Positions 56,318 through 64,000 of a stretch of 64,000 bases of DNA are shown here, piece after piece. A program made the translations under genes and the position numbers. The stretch lies in contig JAOSKK010000012.1 of NCBI GenBank assembly GCA_027493615.1, positions 434,001 through 498,000 on the forward strand, written 5' to 3'. Each line of letters begins with the position of its first letter. The stretch's first letter is position 1. The notes beneath the pieces were generated by a model. It did no database searches and was not told the origin of the DNA. It was given only the letters and a program-made list of their open reading frames with translations. Source of the stretch: Verrucomicrobiota bacterium. GTDB taxonomy: Bacteria > Verrucomicrobiota > Verrucomicrobiia > Limisphaerales > J093.

Positions 56318-57049
56318 TCAAGTCAAGTCCGGCAAGAGCGCGGCCACACCGCCCTGCTCGAGGGCGGCCTGCCCTGCCAGAAAACTGGGGCAGCTCAAGC
56401 GCGGCTCCGCGTCCCGGAACCGGGCCAGACCGGCCAGCGCGCTTTCGCCCACCGCCAGGGCCAGCGGCAACCGCCGTTCCTTCAAGGCCTGTCGGGCTTG
56501 GGCTTCACTCGCGCCGAGCGTCTTGGGCACCCACAGGCAGAGCCGCCACGTCCCGAGCCCTCGCTGCTGGAGAGGGCGGCTCAGTGTCGCCGCGGTCACC
56601 ACGCCGAATCCGAGGGTCAAGTCGTGCAGCCGACGTTCGACCTCGAGATCCCCGGCGGTCTCAAGGTCGTAGCGTGGCCCGGGCGGATCCGCCGGCCTCG
56701 CCAGCACAGGTACCAGGAAGAAGTCAAGGAAGGTGGCACTGGCCCCGATCCGGAACGTCTGCTCCTCCGCCAGGCAGCCGCGTTGGAAGCTCGACAAGCC
56801 CAGGAGAAAGAACCTCGAAATGCGGGCCAGCTCCCGACCGCCGGGCGTGAGTCGGACGCCTCGACCCTGCCGTTCGACCAGCCGGGTCTGGAAGAAGCCC
56901 TCCGGCTCCTTGATCTGCCGGCTGTATTGGCTTTGTCGGGTGGGATCCATCGCCGCGGCCTTGGTGATGCCTCCGGCGGCCCCGACTTCCACCAGGGCCC
57001 GCAGCCGGTCGAGGGACAGCCCGGCATGGGCGAAGAGTCTGGCAAACAT
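56318..57049 (-). CDS. LysR-type transcriptional regulator
   Basis: About 243 residues. The winged-helix N-terminus LSLDRLRALVEVGAAGGITK, AAAMDPTRQSQYSRQIKEPE and GFFQTRLVERQGRGVRLTPG is LysR-like, although the usual AA..L..SQPA pattern is modified (SQYSRQIKE). The effector-binding part (RIGASATFLDFFLVPVLARP) is short, so the domain may be reduced. It is divergent from the acyl carrier protein gene, 109 bp away, and may control it. Start 57049 chosen because the 11 upstream codons are not conserved in type. Confidence 0.72.
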   Translation of the reverse strand: MFARLFAHAGLSLDRLRALVEVGAAGGITKAAAMDPTRQSQYSRQIKEPEGFFQTRLVERQGRGVRLTPGGRELARISRFFLLGLSSFQRGCLAEEQTFRIGASATFLDFFLVPVLARPADPPGPRYDLETAGDLEVERRLHDLTLGFGVVTAATLSRPLQQRGLGTWRLCLWVPKTLGASEAQARQALKERRLPLALAVGESALAGLARFRDAEPRLSCPSFLAGQAALEQGGVAALLPDLT

Positions 57050-57158
57050 GACTGGGGAGTAGGGTGGCCCGCGATCATCCACCTATCAAGCCCGTGGCGC
57101 CGTGCCTACCGTCCCCTCGACGGATACAGCGCAACGCAACCGCAAAACGGATCGAATC

Positions 57159-57428
57159 ATGAACACGATGTTGTCAGAGGCTGCGACCGCAAAGGTCCAG
57201 AACATCCTGGTGGAACAACTGGGCGTGGAGCGCCATCAGGTCACCCCGGAGGCCGCGATCGAAGCGGACCTCGGGGCGGATTCGTTGGACAAGGTGGAGA
57301 TCGGGATGAGCGTTGAGGAGGCCTTCAACGTGACCATCCCGGATGAGGCGATGGACGGGATCCAGACCGTGGGCGATCTCTGCGACGCGCTGGCGGAGCT
57401 TCTGGAGCGGTCGGGACAGGCGCATTGA
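57159..57428 (+). CDS. Acyl carrier protein, isolated copy
   Basis: 89 residues. AAIEADLGADSLDKVEIGMS contains the DSL motif whose serine receives 4'-phosphopantetheine; VEEAFNVTIPDEAMDGIQTV and GDLCDALAELLE complete the four-helix fold. The sequence after DSL (DKVEIGMSVEEAF) differs from the primary ACP of fatty-acid synthesis (usually DTVELVMALEEEF), so this is likely a secondary ACP. No fab or synthase genes are adjacent. Start 57159 follows weak AAAACGG; an upstream in-frame start at 57102 is less likely. Confidence 0.9.
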   Translation: MNTMLSEAATAKVQNILVEQLGVERHQVTPEAAIEADLGADSLDKVEIGMSVEEAFNVTIPDEAMDGIQTVGDLCDALAELLERSGQAH

Positions 57429-57471
57429 TGGGTCCTCGGCCTGCGCTGCCTCACCGTTCCGCAGCCTCCCT

Positions 57472-57556
57472 TGTAGGCGCCGACGTCAGGAGGCTCAGCC
57501 TCTCATGGCCGGGGGTGACACCTCCCCCGTAGGCGCCGACGTCAGGAGGCTCCACC
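57472..57556. repeat. Two tandem copies of the GTAGGCGCCGACGTCAGGAGG repeat
   Basis: Copies at 57472-57500 and 57528-57556, spaced 56 bases, each TAGGCGCCGACGTCAGGAGG followed by a divergent tail. The inverse complement stands at 58613-58644, on the other side of the intron-like sequence, and a related hairpin is at 19980-20048. The stretch 57557-57720 shows no gene. Confidence 0.8.
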
Positions 57557-57720
57557 TCCCCGTTCGGTGCGTTACAGAGGATGCCGTGGGATGGACGACA
57601 ACAGATCGCCGCGAAAAGGCACAAGAAGCCAAAGAGCCTGACTCTTTGCACTGCAATAGCCGGGAATCGCGCATTCTTGGCAGGATTCTCCAACCCTTCG
57701 TTTCCCTCGTTTCCTTCTGG

Positions 57721-58497
57721 TGCAGCGTTCGATCTTTGATTCGCGAGCGGGTGCAAGTCCCGCCTCGGCAATAGGTGGTTGGGCCGAGTAGTGATAGCAG
57801 ACCCCGGCCGGGGGAGACTCCGACCGGGGCAAGCTCTGCCGTAAACGGGTGGGCCTGTCGGCGCCGGGGCGTCGGCGGGGACTGGTCAGCCGCCCTAGCA
57901 AGCGTGCAGGCCGCAACAGGACGAGAAAACTGCTGCCTCGTTAAACGAACCCCTCGGAAGCCAGTGAGGGGACAACCCACAGCCGAACCTGACAGAAGGT
58001 GGTGAAGGCTCGTAGGCCCGGGGATGAACCATCGGATGAACCCGGGCCGTCGGCGGGGTAAGGGTAGCGGCATGGACGTACCACGTGGATCCAGGCAAAG
58101 AAGGGAAGGTGAGGCGGACGGCCCTTGGGGGCAAAGACCGCCCGGGATAAACCATAAACCGGGCGGAGTCCGCCAGACTGGCGCATCAGGCCGTAGTAGC
58201 GTTTGCAGGTGCGGGGATGATAAACCGCGCTGAGCCAAGGGCCGGTGGGCAGGGTCGGCTTGGTGGGTCGGGGAAGCTGTAAGGCGATTGCTCCGCGAGG
58301 AGCTACCAACGCCTGGACGTAGGCGGGACTCGACTGGCGAGCTGAACGGGTGTCAAACCGCCTGGGCGGGAAGGTCACTCGGTAGAAGACCCTGCTTCCA
58401 ACCGTACTGGGGAAAACCCACCGTACGGAATGACTGGAGGGGGAGGAGGGAAACGTGAGGGCTTTGGGCCCTGCGCGCGCCCTCCTCCCACTCGACT
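57721..58497 (+). mobile_element. ORF-less group II intron-like sequence
   Basis: No reverse transcriptase is encoded, but the RNA has group II intron traits. Near the 3' end, AACCGTACTGGGGAAAACCC and ACCGTACGG (58398-58428) form a domain V-like hairpin: a six-pair stem CCGTAC/GTACGG, a two-base bulge and a TGGG/CCCA stem with a GAAA-type loop. A domain VI-like stem follows (GGAGGGGGAGGAGGG pairing with CCCTCCTCCC), ending CACTCGACT, a common intron 3' end. GGTGCAAGTCCCGCC (57750-57764) resembles early domain I. The triad position reads AAC where AGC or CGC is usual, so the copy may be degenerate. The exact 5' splice site is not identified. Confidence 0.55.
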
Positions 58498-58612
58498 GGG
58501 TCTTTTGGTTGCGGCTATGCCGCGCTGCGCTTCTTGTGCCTCTATGCGGCCAATCCGGAAGAGCAAGTGTCGTCCCAGTCGTGGCCTGGTTAGTGACTCG
58601 CGCTGGATTTGG

Positions 58613-58644
58613 AGAGCCTCCTGACGTCGGCTCCTACGGGAGGT
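58613..58644. repeat. Inverse copy of the GCCGACGTCAGGAGG repeat
   Basis: GAGCCTCCTGACGTCGGC and TCCTACGGGAGGTGTG is the reverse complement of the copies at 57472-57556. It lies 55 bp before the next gene start. Confidence 0.75.
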
Positions 58645-58698
58645 GTGTCCCCTCTTTAGACTTCCCAAGCCTCCGCCCGGGGTGCGTGATGGAGCGCC

Positions 58699-60098
58699 AT
58701 GAATTCCTCGCTCGTCCCGCTCCTGGCTGTCCTGGCCCTCCTGCCGGCTTCCGCCGCCGTCGTGACGGTTCCCGCGCCGGCCGGGGAACCGCTTTCGCCC
58801 GACTACGAGGTCGTGGCCGGCGGTCAACCGGTCGCCGTGTACACCGCCCGGACGTTGGACCCGCCGTTCGCCGGCAAGGAATGGGACTTCGGCGGCCCGT
58901 ACGCCTTCGCCAACTTCACCACCGACGGGCCCGTCGAGGTGCGCATCACGTCGCCGCGATCGCTGCGGGACACCGTGATTCGGCCGGCGCGACCCGACGT
59001 CGCGATGCGGCTCGAGTCAGACCGCGTGCTGGTGGTGTCGTTGCCCGGGCCGCGCAAGCTGAGCGTCGAACCGGACGGCAGGAAAGGGCCGTTGCTGCTG
59101 TTCGCCAACCCGCCCGAGGTGGATCCTCCGAAGCCCGAGACGCCGGGCGTGATTTACTTCGGCCCCGGGATCCACCGGCCCGGCCGGATCGAGGTTTCGA
59201 GCCACCAGACGCTTTACCTGGCGGCGGGTGCGGTCGTGAAAGGCGGTGTCTGGGCCCAGGGCGAGAACATCCGCATCACGGGCTACGGCATTCTCGACGG
59301 CGCGGATTTCGAATGGCGCAAGGGACCGACACCACACGTGATCTCGATTCGCGGGACGAACGTCGAGGTCAGCGGCCTCACCATCCGCGGCGCGTCCCAC
59401 TGGACCATCGTGCCGCGGGACAGTCGCCACGTGACGGTCCGGGGCGTCAAGCTGTGCGGCAGCCGCGTGCAGAACGACGACGGCATCAACCCGTGCAACT
59501 CCCAGGATGTGTTGATCACCGACTGCTTCATCCGGAGCGACGACGACTGCGTGGCGCTCAAGGGGCTCGAGTTCGGCGCCCCGAACAGCAACGTCGAGCG
59601 GATCACCGTCGAGGATTCGATCCTGTGGTGCGACCGCGCGCGCATCTTCCTGCTGGGCCACGAAAGCCGGGCCCCGTTCATGCGCGGGATCACCCTCCGG
59701 AACCTCGACATCGTCCACTTCACGATGACGCCGTTTCTGTTCGAGCCGGGGAGGAGATGCGGTTGGAGGACGTGACGGTCGAGAACGTGCGGTTGCACGG
59801 AGCGGGTCAGGCCGAACTCATCCGGCTCAGACCGGTGGTGAACCAGTACATGCGCAACCAGGTGCCGGGGCACGTGCAGAACATCCGGTTCCGGAACGTC
59901 AGCCTCACGGGGAAGCCTGGGACGTACCGCGTCCACCTCAGCGGAGCCGATGCGGCCCACGCCGTGCGGGACGTGACCTTCGAGAACTTCGTGATCCTGG
60001 GCGAACCCCTGGTTGCCAGCTCGGCGCGGCTTCAACTCGGTGAACACGTGGAAGGCGTGCAGTTCGTCGACGCGGCGGGGGGCGAAGCGAAGCGGTGA
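58699..60098 (+). CDS. GH28 family polygalacturonase-like enzyme (one frame break)
   Basis: About 466 residues with a signal peptide (MNSSLVPLLAVLALLPASAA). The beta-helix shows GVIYFGPGIHRPGRIEVSSH, QTLYLAAGAVVKGGVWAQGE, GYGILDGADFEWRKG, and the catalytic region SRVQNDDGINPCNSQDVLIT followed by DCFIRSDDDCVALKG, where NDDG and DDD match the GH28 acid motifs. A missing G near 59753 (CCGGGGAGGAG) shifts the frame; the end continues as EEMRLEDVTVENVRLHGAGQ. Likely acts on pectin-type glycans together with the other GH28 and the GH127 enzyme. Confidence 0.85.
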
Positions 60099-60138
60099 CG
60101 CCTGAACAACGCTTCTCCTGCACCTCGTGGTCCGAACC

Positions 60139-60177
60139 TTGTGGTGCGGGCTTCCAGCCTGCACTCTCTGGGTTCAT
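60139..60177. repeat. GCAGGC palindrome family, plus orientation
   Basis: TTGTGGTGCGGGCTTCCAGC and CTGCACTCTCTGGGTTCATG form the core with its usual GGTTCATG flank. It is followed by the tail CAGGTCCGCAAGGAACAGGG, the same tail that precedes the 97-bp repeat at 41436. It overlaps the last codons of the DUF4434-like gene, whose C-terminal residues are thus repeat-encoded. Confidence 0.75.
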
Positions 60178-61328
60178 GAGCGCTGGCCAGGTCCGCAAGG
60201 AACAGGGCGCTTCCCCGAACCTCGCACTTCGCCCTTCGTCCTTCGCCCTTCGTCCTTTGCCCTTCCCCCGGGCTCACGGCTACCGCCCTGGCCGTTCCTC
60301 AGCCAGCGGGCGTAGTCCAGGTAAAGGCGCGTCGAATCGGGGTGACCGGCGAAGGCGGGACTGCCGGGACGGTTCATCAAACCCTGGTACTGGTAGATCA
60401 GGATGGTGTCCACGTGCGCGGCGACCGCCTCGAGCTGGGCCTGGACCCGTTCCCACGGCGCCGGGATCAGTGGACTGCTCTGCTGGTTGGCCGGGCCTTC
60501 CCAGGCGAACGTCTCGACATCGGCCCACAGGGCTCGCTGAGGCACGCGGTCATGGGCGCGCCGCAGCGTAGCGAACGCCCGCTCGCTTTCCGCCGGCCCC
60601 ATCCGCAGGCAGCCGACTTCATCCTGGTAGGCGATGATGTCGACATCCAGCCGCTCCAACTGGCGGACGAAGGTGTCGTCGGCCACCGCCTGGTGGGTGC
60701 CGTAGGGGGCGGTCAGGGTCTTCGCGTTCGGGGTGAGCCGGCGGGCCTCGCCGCTGCTGGCGTTCACGTACGCGAGGAATGAGTCAGCGAAGTACGGGGA
60801 GAGACACGCCTCGTTGGGCCAGTACCAGCCGTGGAAGCTCGGATGGTGACTGTAACGCCGGGCGATCTCCTCCATCATCTGGAAACGCTTGCGCACGCGC
60901 GCCGGGTCGGTGAGGGCCTGGGCGTCCCATTCGCCGTACCAGTCGCTGCTGACGAAGAACTTGACCCGGTGACGATCGGCGGCGGCGAGCATCGCTTCGA
61001 GGGGGTCGGGGCAGGCCATCTCCAGCTTGGGCAGGAGCGGCGTGTCGTAGAAAGCCCGGCCGCCTTTGGCGATGGCGAGCAGCACGAGGTACTCCATGCC
61101 GAGGTCCGCCACGTCTTGGACGGCCGCCTGCCATTGCTCGCATTTGAAACGCTGGCAGGCGTCGTTCCAGTAGAAGTGGCGCCGGTCATCCCACCAGACG
61201 CTGATCCAACTGCCCCGGATCGGCTTGACCCCCGGACGCTCAGCGGGCCGGGAGGCGCAGGAAGCCAGGAGCGGGACTGCGAAAAGGCCCGTTCCGAGGG
61301 TCCGCAGAAAGTCCCGGCGTGCTGTCAC
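60174..61328 (-). CDS. DUF4434-like glycoside-hydrolase-fold lipoprotein
   Basis: From the GTG at 61328 about 384 residues. The N-terminus VTARRDFLRTLGTGLFAVPL followed by LASCAS combines a twin-arginine motif with a lipobox. The body fits a (beta/alpha)8 domain of the DUF4434 type: GSWISVWWDDRRHFYWNDAC, ADLGMEYLVLLAIAKGGRAF, FHGWYWPNEACLSPYFADSF, LDVDIIAYQDEVGCLRM and ALWADVETFAWEG, with candidate acid residues in WPNEA and DVETF. The last 35 residues are Arg/Gly-rich and repeat-encoded, so the natural end may have been altered by repeat insertion. An ATG at 61364 lies in an inverted repeat and is less likely. Confidence 0.7.
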   Translation of the reverse strand: MTARRDFLRTLGTGLFAVPLLASCASRPAERPGVKPIRGSWISVWWDDRRHFYWNDACQRFKCEQWQAAVQDVADLGMEYLVLLAIAKGGRAFYDTPLLPKLEMACPDPLEAMLAAADRHRVKFFVSSDWYGEWDAQALTDPARVRKRFQMMEEIARRYSHHPSFHGWYWPNEACLSPYFADSFLAYVNASSGEARRLTPNAKTLTAPYGTHQAVADDTFVRQLERLDVDIIAYQDEVGCLRMGPAESERAFATLRRAHDRVPQRALWADVETFAWEGPANQQSSPLIPAPWERVQAQLEAVAAHVDTILIYQYQGLMNRPGSPAFAGHPDSTRLYLDYARWLRNGQGGSREPGGRAKDEGRRTKGEVRGSGKRPVPCGPGQRS

Positions 61329-61337
61329 GTTGTGGCC

Positions 61338-61467
61338 TTGGGGTCGTGTCTTAACATTTAACATTTGGCCGGTATCGCCCGTTGTCTGGCCCCTGTGGGC
61401 GGGCGATCCCGCAGGCTGTCACTGTGGACCGAACGGTCAAATGTTAAATGTTAAGACACGACCCCAA
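61338..61467. repeat. Perfect 30-bp inverted repeat with 70-base loop
   Basis: Arms 61338-61367 (TTGGGGTCGTGTCTTAAC and on to ATTTG) and 61438-61467 are exact complements; each arm holds an AT-rich AACATTTAACATTT block unlike the surrounding GC-rich DNA. It lies between two minus-strand genes, immediately after the stop of the LamG protein and overlapping the upstream start candidate of the DUF4434-like gene, so it may be a terminator or a miniature mobile element. Confidence 0.85.
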
Positions 61468-61480
61468 AAGCAGAGGAGTG

Positions 61481-64000
61481 TCACCGCCGCAGGGCCCGAA
61501 TCTCCGCCGCCGGCAGGGCGCGACGCCAGATGGTGACATCGTCGATGCGACCCAGCGGTTGGTACATGGCGGCGTCGTCTGAGTACATCCCGATTCTCAG
61601 TTCGCCCGGCCAGGGGCGGGTATCGACCGGTCCGACGTCCCTGTGTCCGACTTCCACGCCGTCGACAAACAACCGGCTCGTCGTGCCGTCGTAGGTCGCG
61701 GCCAGGTGATGCCACCCGCCGAGGGGCAGGGCGCCGGCATCGAGGATCTTCTGCACGGGCAGATAGAAGCGGATCTGCCCGCCAATGAGCTGAATCCACC
61801 AGCCGGGACCCTCCCAGTGTCCGAACGAGATGAGCACGGGGATGCCCTCGATCCGGTCCAGGTTCACGCGCATCGCCACCGTCAGGGGCGCGCCGGCCTG
61901 AAAGAGTTCCTCCCCCGGATACGCGATCCAGCCGCCCTGCCGCGTGTCGAGCGCTTGATCATCGAGAACCGCCCGGCCGACAAGCCTGCCCTCCTGGCCG
62001 GTGGCCGCCTTCAGGCTGCTGAAGTCGGTGCGGAACACCGGGTCATGCGGCACGGGCAGCGCTGCCGCTTCCACCGGCTGCGAAGGCGCGCCGTGGCGCT
62101 TCGCACGGTCCATCGTGCGGACGACGTAGCGGCGAGGCGTGACGCTCTCGGTCACCACCGTGTACTCGGGACGAGGAACGGGCAGGTCCCCACTCACGCG
62201 CTTCTCCGCACCGGCGTCGACGGCAAACACCGAGTAACCACGCACCGGGCCACTCGTGGGATCCCATCGCAAGGTCACCCGCCCCAACCCGCCGATCGCG
62301 CGGACGTTGGCTGGCGCATCCGGCAGCGGCGCATCCTCAACGTGCACCCGGACGCTTCGCCCCGCTTCACTCGGCGTGCCGTCCTCCCCGAGAGCGACGA
62401 CAGCATACTCGTAGGTCTTTCCCGGCGCGGGCGTGCTGTCGTCAAAGACCTTCCAGGGCCAGGAGGCCAGCAGCGTCGCGGCGGTCGGCGCGAAGCCGGG
62501 TGTCTCCCCGCGGTGAATCCCGAAGCCCGCGGGTGCCACGCCCTCCCAGCTCACGCGGACGAGGAAGGGCTCGACCACCTGCGCTTGGACAACCTCCGGC
62601 GCAGCGGGAGGCGGGGGAGGCGCGAAACTCACGTCGCTGCCGCGGGCGACATTGCCCCGTGCGTCGCGCGCCTTCCACGAGACCAGCTCCAGGGCGGGAA
62701 CCGCGACGGGAACGGGGATCGACCCGAGGTGGTAAGCGCACGCGCCGGCTTGGTCCTGGCCCGCCAGGCGAACCTGCCACTCGCACGGCTCGTACTCCAC
62801 CGCCGGGATCACGACACTGCGGAGCCAGGCCGGTGGATCGCTCTGGTCCTGCAACACCCACGGGGCGAATGCCCAAACCCGGTGCAACCACGGACCATAC
62901 GTGGCCGGTCCCGTGAAAGGCAGCGCGCTGGCCGAGTAGACCACCTCGGGGAATCCCACAGGCGCCACGGCCGTTGCCCCGCGCTCATCGACGGCCAGGA
63001 CATGGTACTCGACCCCGCCAGCTCCGACGGCTTCCGCAGGGAGGTCGGCTTCGAACAACTGTCGACCCGTCGGTTGCATCGGTTGGCTCAACCACGGCCC
63101 GCCCGTTACCCGGTACTGGAGCTGGACCTCGCGCAGCGGATGCTGACTCAAGGCGATTGCCCGGACCCTGAACGGTGCCCCTTCCGGCAGCGCGCTGGGT
63201 GGGAGCTTGACGATCAACTCCGGACGGTCGGTTTGCAGCGAGGGTCCAGGCAGCGGCCGGCTTTCACCGAGGGCGGCCTGCGCGCGTTCCCACAGGCCGA
63301 GGAAGGCGGCGTACGCCTTGACGTTGATGGTGGCGAGGTTGCCGAAGTCGCCCTGGCTGGTGAGCCGCGCCGTGTAATGCTCCATGGCCGGGCCGAGCGG
63401 ACTCGAACCCAGAGCGTCGAGTGCTTCGCCTGCCAGGCGCATCGCTTCGTTCGCCTGGCCCTGTCGCCTCGCCGTTTCTGCGGCGTGCACCAGGTTCGCG
63501 AGGCGGCCCCCTCGGTCAGTTCGACAGCGGCGCGGTCGAAGCGCAGGGCGAAGGCGACGCTGGCACGCAGGTACCGCAATCGTTCGGCGTGACGCCGGCC
63601 GGGGCCTTCCGCGCACGCCGCGGCGAGGCGCCCGAGGGTGGCGTCGATCTCGGCGAGCGCCTGGAAGTTCTCCTCGCGCGGGCGGCGCTCGTCGGAGAAC
63701 CACTGGAAACCGCCGCACTCGACTTGGCCGGACGCCCCGGTCCAACGCGGTCCCAGCGCTTCGAGCCGAAGGAGCACGCGTGCCATCTCGGGTCCGTGTT
63801 GCGTCCCGAAGCATTTGCGGGCGAACTCGGCGTAGAAGTCCTCGTAACCCAGGTCCGGGTTCCACGCGTACTGGGCCGTGTAGGCCGCCACCTCCTCGAT
63901 GCCGCGGGTCTGCCAGTGGATCCCGAGCAGGCCCTGGCATCCCTTGGCGCGGGCATCGCGGACGAGGCGGGTGAATGGCTTCACGTTCGCCTGCGAGAAC
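61481..64000 (-). CDS. Large secreted FN3/LamG protein, N-terminus outside the window (one frame break)
   Basis: At least 838 residues. The first visible part (KPFTRLVRDARAKGCQGLLG, IHWQTRGIEEVAAYTAQYAW, DLGYEDFYAEFARKCFG) resembles the end of a catalytic barrel plus helical domain of a glycoside hydrolase, family not determined. After a break in a C run near 63510 come beta domains (FRVRAIALSQHPLREVQLQY), two FN3-like domains (TPGFAPTAATLLASWPWKVF, APANVRAIGGLGRVTLRWDP) and a C-terminal LamG domain (PLTVAMRVNLDRIEGIPVLI, GWHHLAATYDGTTSRLFVDG, GRIDDVTIWRRALPAAEIRA). The LamG ending is common in secreted verrucomicrobial proteins. Confidence 0.72.
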   Translation of the reverse strand, partial: VLAGEREAIHPPRPRCPRQGMPGPARDPLADPRHRGGGGLHGPVRVEPGPGLRGLLRRVRPQMLRDATRTRDGTRAPSARSAGTALDRGVRPSRVRRFPVVLRRAPPARGELPGARRDRRHPRAPRRGVRGRPRPASRRTIAVPACQRRLRPALRPRRCRTDRGGRLANLVHAAETARRQGQANEAMRLAGEALDALGSSPLGPAMEHYTARLTSQGDFGNLATINVKAYAAFLGLWERAQAALGESRPLPGPSLQTDRPELIVKLPPSALPEGAPFRVRAIALSQHPLREVQLQYRVTGGPWLSQPMQPTGRQLFEADLPAEAVGAGGVEYHVLAVDERGATAVAPVGFPEVVYSASALPFTGPATYGPWLHRVWAFAPWVLQDQSDPPAWLRSVVIPAVEYEPCEWQVRLAGQDQAGACAYHLGSIPVPVAVPALELVSWKARDARGNVARGSDVSFAPPPPPAAPEVVQAQVVEPFLVRVSWEGVAPAGFGIHRGETPGFAPTAATLLASWPWKVFDDSTPAPGKTYEYAVVALGEDGTPSEAGRSVRVHVEDAPLPDAPANVRAIGGLGRVTLRWDPTSGPVRGYSVFAVDAGAEKRVSGDLPVPRPEYTVVTESVTPRRYVVRTMDRAKRHGAPSQPVEAAALPVPHDPVFRTDFSSLKAATGQEGRLVGRAVLDDQALDTRQGGWIAYPGEELFQAGAPLTVAMRVNLDRIEGIPVLISFGHWEGPGWWIQLIGGQIRFYLPVQKILDAGALPLGGWHHLAATYDGTTSRLFVDGVEVGHRDVGPVDTRPWPGELRIGMYSDDAAMYQPLGRIDDVTIWRRALPAAEIRALRR

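Noticed and set aside
57750-57771. GCGGGTGCAAGTCCCGCC as the T-arm of a tRNA
   Set aside because: Stem and loop look superficially like a T-arm, but no anticodon arm, D-arm or acceptor stem can be placed upstream; it fits domain I of the group II intron-like sequence better.
57941-58378. Minus-strand frame containing YYGLMRQSG-type sequence
   Set aside because: It is antisense to the intron-like RNA and has no signs of coding; strings of this sort seem to be common spurious translations of such introns.
1-64000. CRISPR array or defence island
   Set aside because: Repeats are dispersed and palindromic without regularly spaced unique spacers, and no cas, restriction-modification or toxin-antitoxin genes were recognised.

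Overview
The window is a very GC-rich bacterial chromosome segment. I infer a member of the Verrucomicrobiota (Limisphaerales/Pedosphaera-like), less likely a planctomycete. The reasons are a Bacteroidetes-type ParC, a small PUR-domain protein, Tat-exported Gfo/Idh/MocA and aldo/keto reductase enzymes, several glycan-active lipoproteins, a multihaem cytochrome fused to TPRs, and very dense palindromic intergenic repeats. No rRNA or tRNA gene was seen, so the assignment rests on gene content only.

Region 1 (1-26411, minus strand) is one long flagellar cluster read right to left: flgB, flgC, fliE, fliF, fliG, fliH, fliI, fliJ, a MotE-like gene, fliK, flgD, flgE, fliL, fliM, fliN, fliO, fliP, fliQ, fliR, flhB, flhA, flhF, an 82-codon membrane ORF, fliA, motA, motB, a 90-codon CPCG protein, flgF, flgG, flgA, flgH. 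The window ends inside flgH. Many neighbours overlap by ATGA/GTGA/TGATG. A canonical sigma-54 site lies just upstream of flgB. The divergent fliD (26739-28446, plus) has a sigma-28-like site, so the early/late flagellar hierarchy can be read in one 330-bp intergenic region. Filament, hook-junction and P-ring genes (fliC, flgK, flgL, flgI, fliS, flhG) are not in the window.

Region 2 (28482-46390) is mixed. It holds parC, a secreted ceramidase-like/alpha-beta-hydrolase fusion, a repeat-bearing noncoding stretch, a HAF-repeat protein, a two-domain lipoprotein with a GHL15-like C-terminus, a Gfo/Idh/MocA oxidoreductase, an IS110-type element between two identical 97-bp direct repeats, a GH28-like beta-helix enzyme, a PUR-domain protein, the hemH-nadD-rsfS operon and a small hypothetical gene.

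Region 3 (46567-64000) holds an O-antigen-ligase-like membrane protein, an octahaem cytochrome c-HEAT-TPR protein, a phosphohexomutase, an aldo/keto reductase, a GH127 arabinofuranosidase-like enzyme, a divergent LysR/acyl-carrier-protein pair, an apparently ORF-less group II intron, a second GH28 enzyme, a DUF4434-like lipoprotein and a large LamG/FN3 protein cut by the window end. The sugar enzymes point to use of pectin/arabinan-type plant polysaccharide.

Two global properties stand out. First, single-base frame breaks are very common, mostly at G/C runs, in otherwise well conserved genes including housekeeping ones; I read these mainly as indel errors in the underlying sequence and give full-length gene spans. 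Second, at least five families of palindromic repeats sit in the gaps, and one family also lies in frame inside flhF and fliK.
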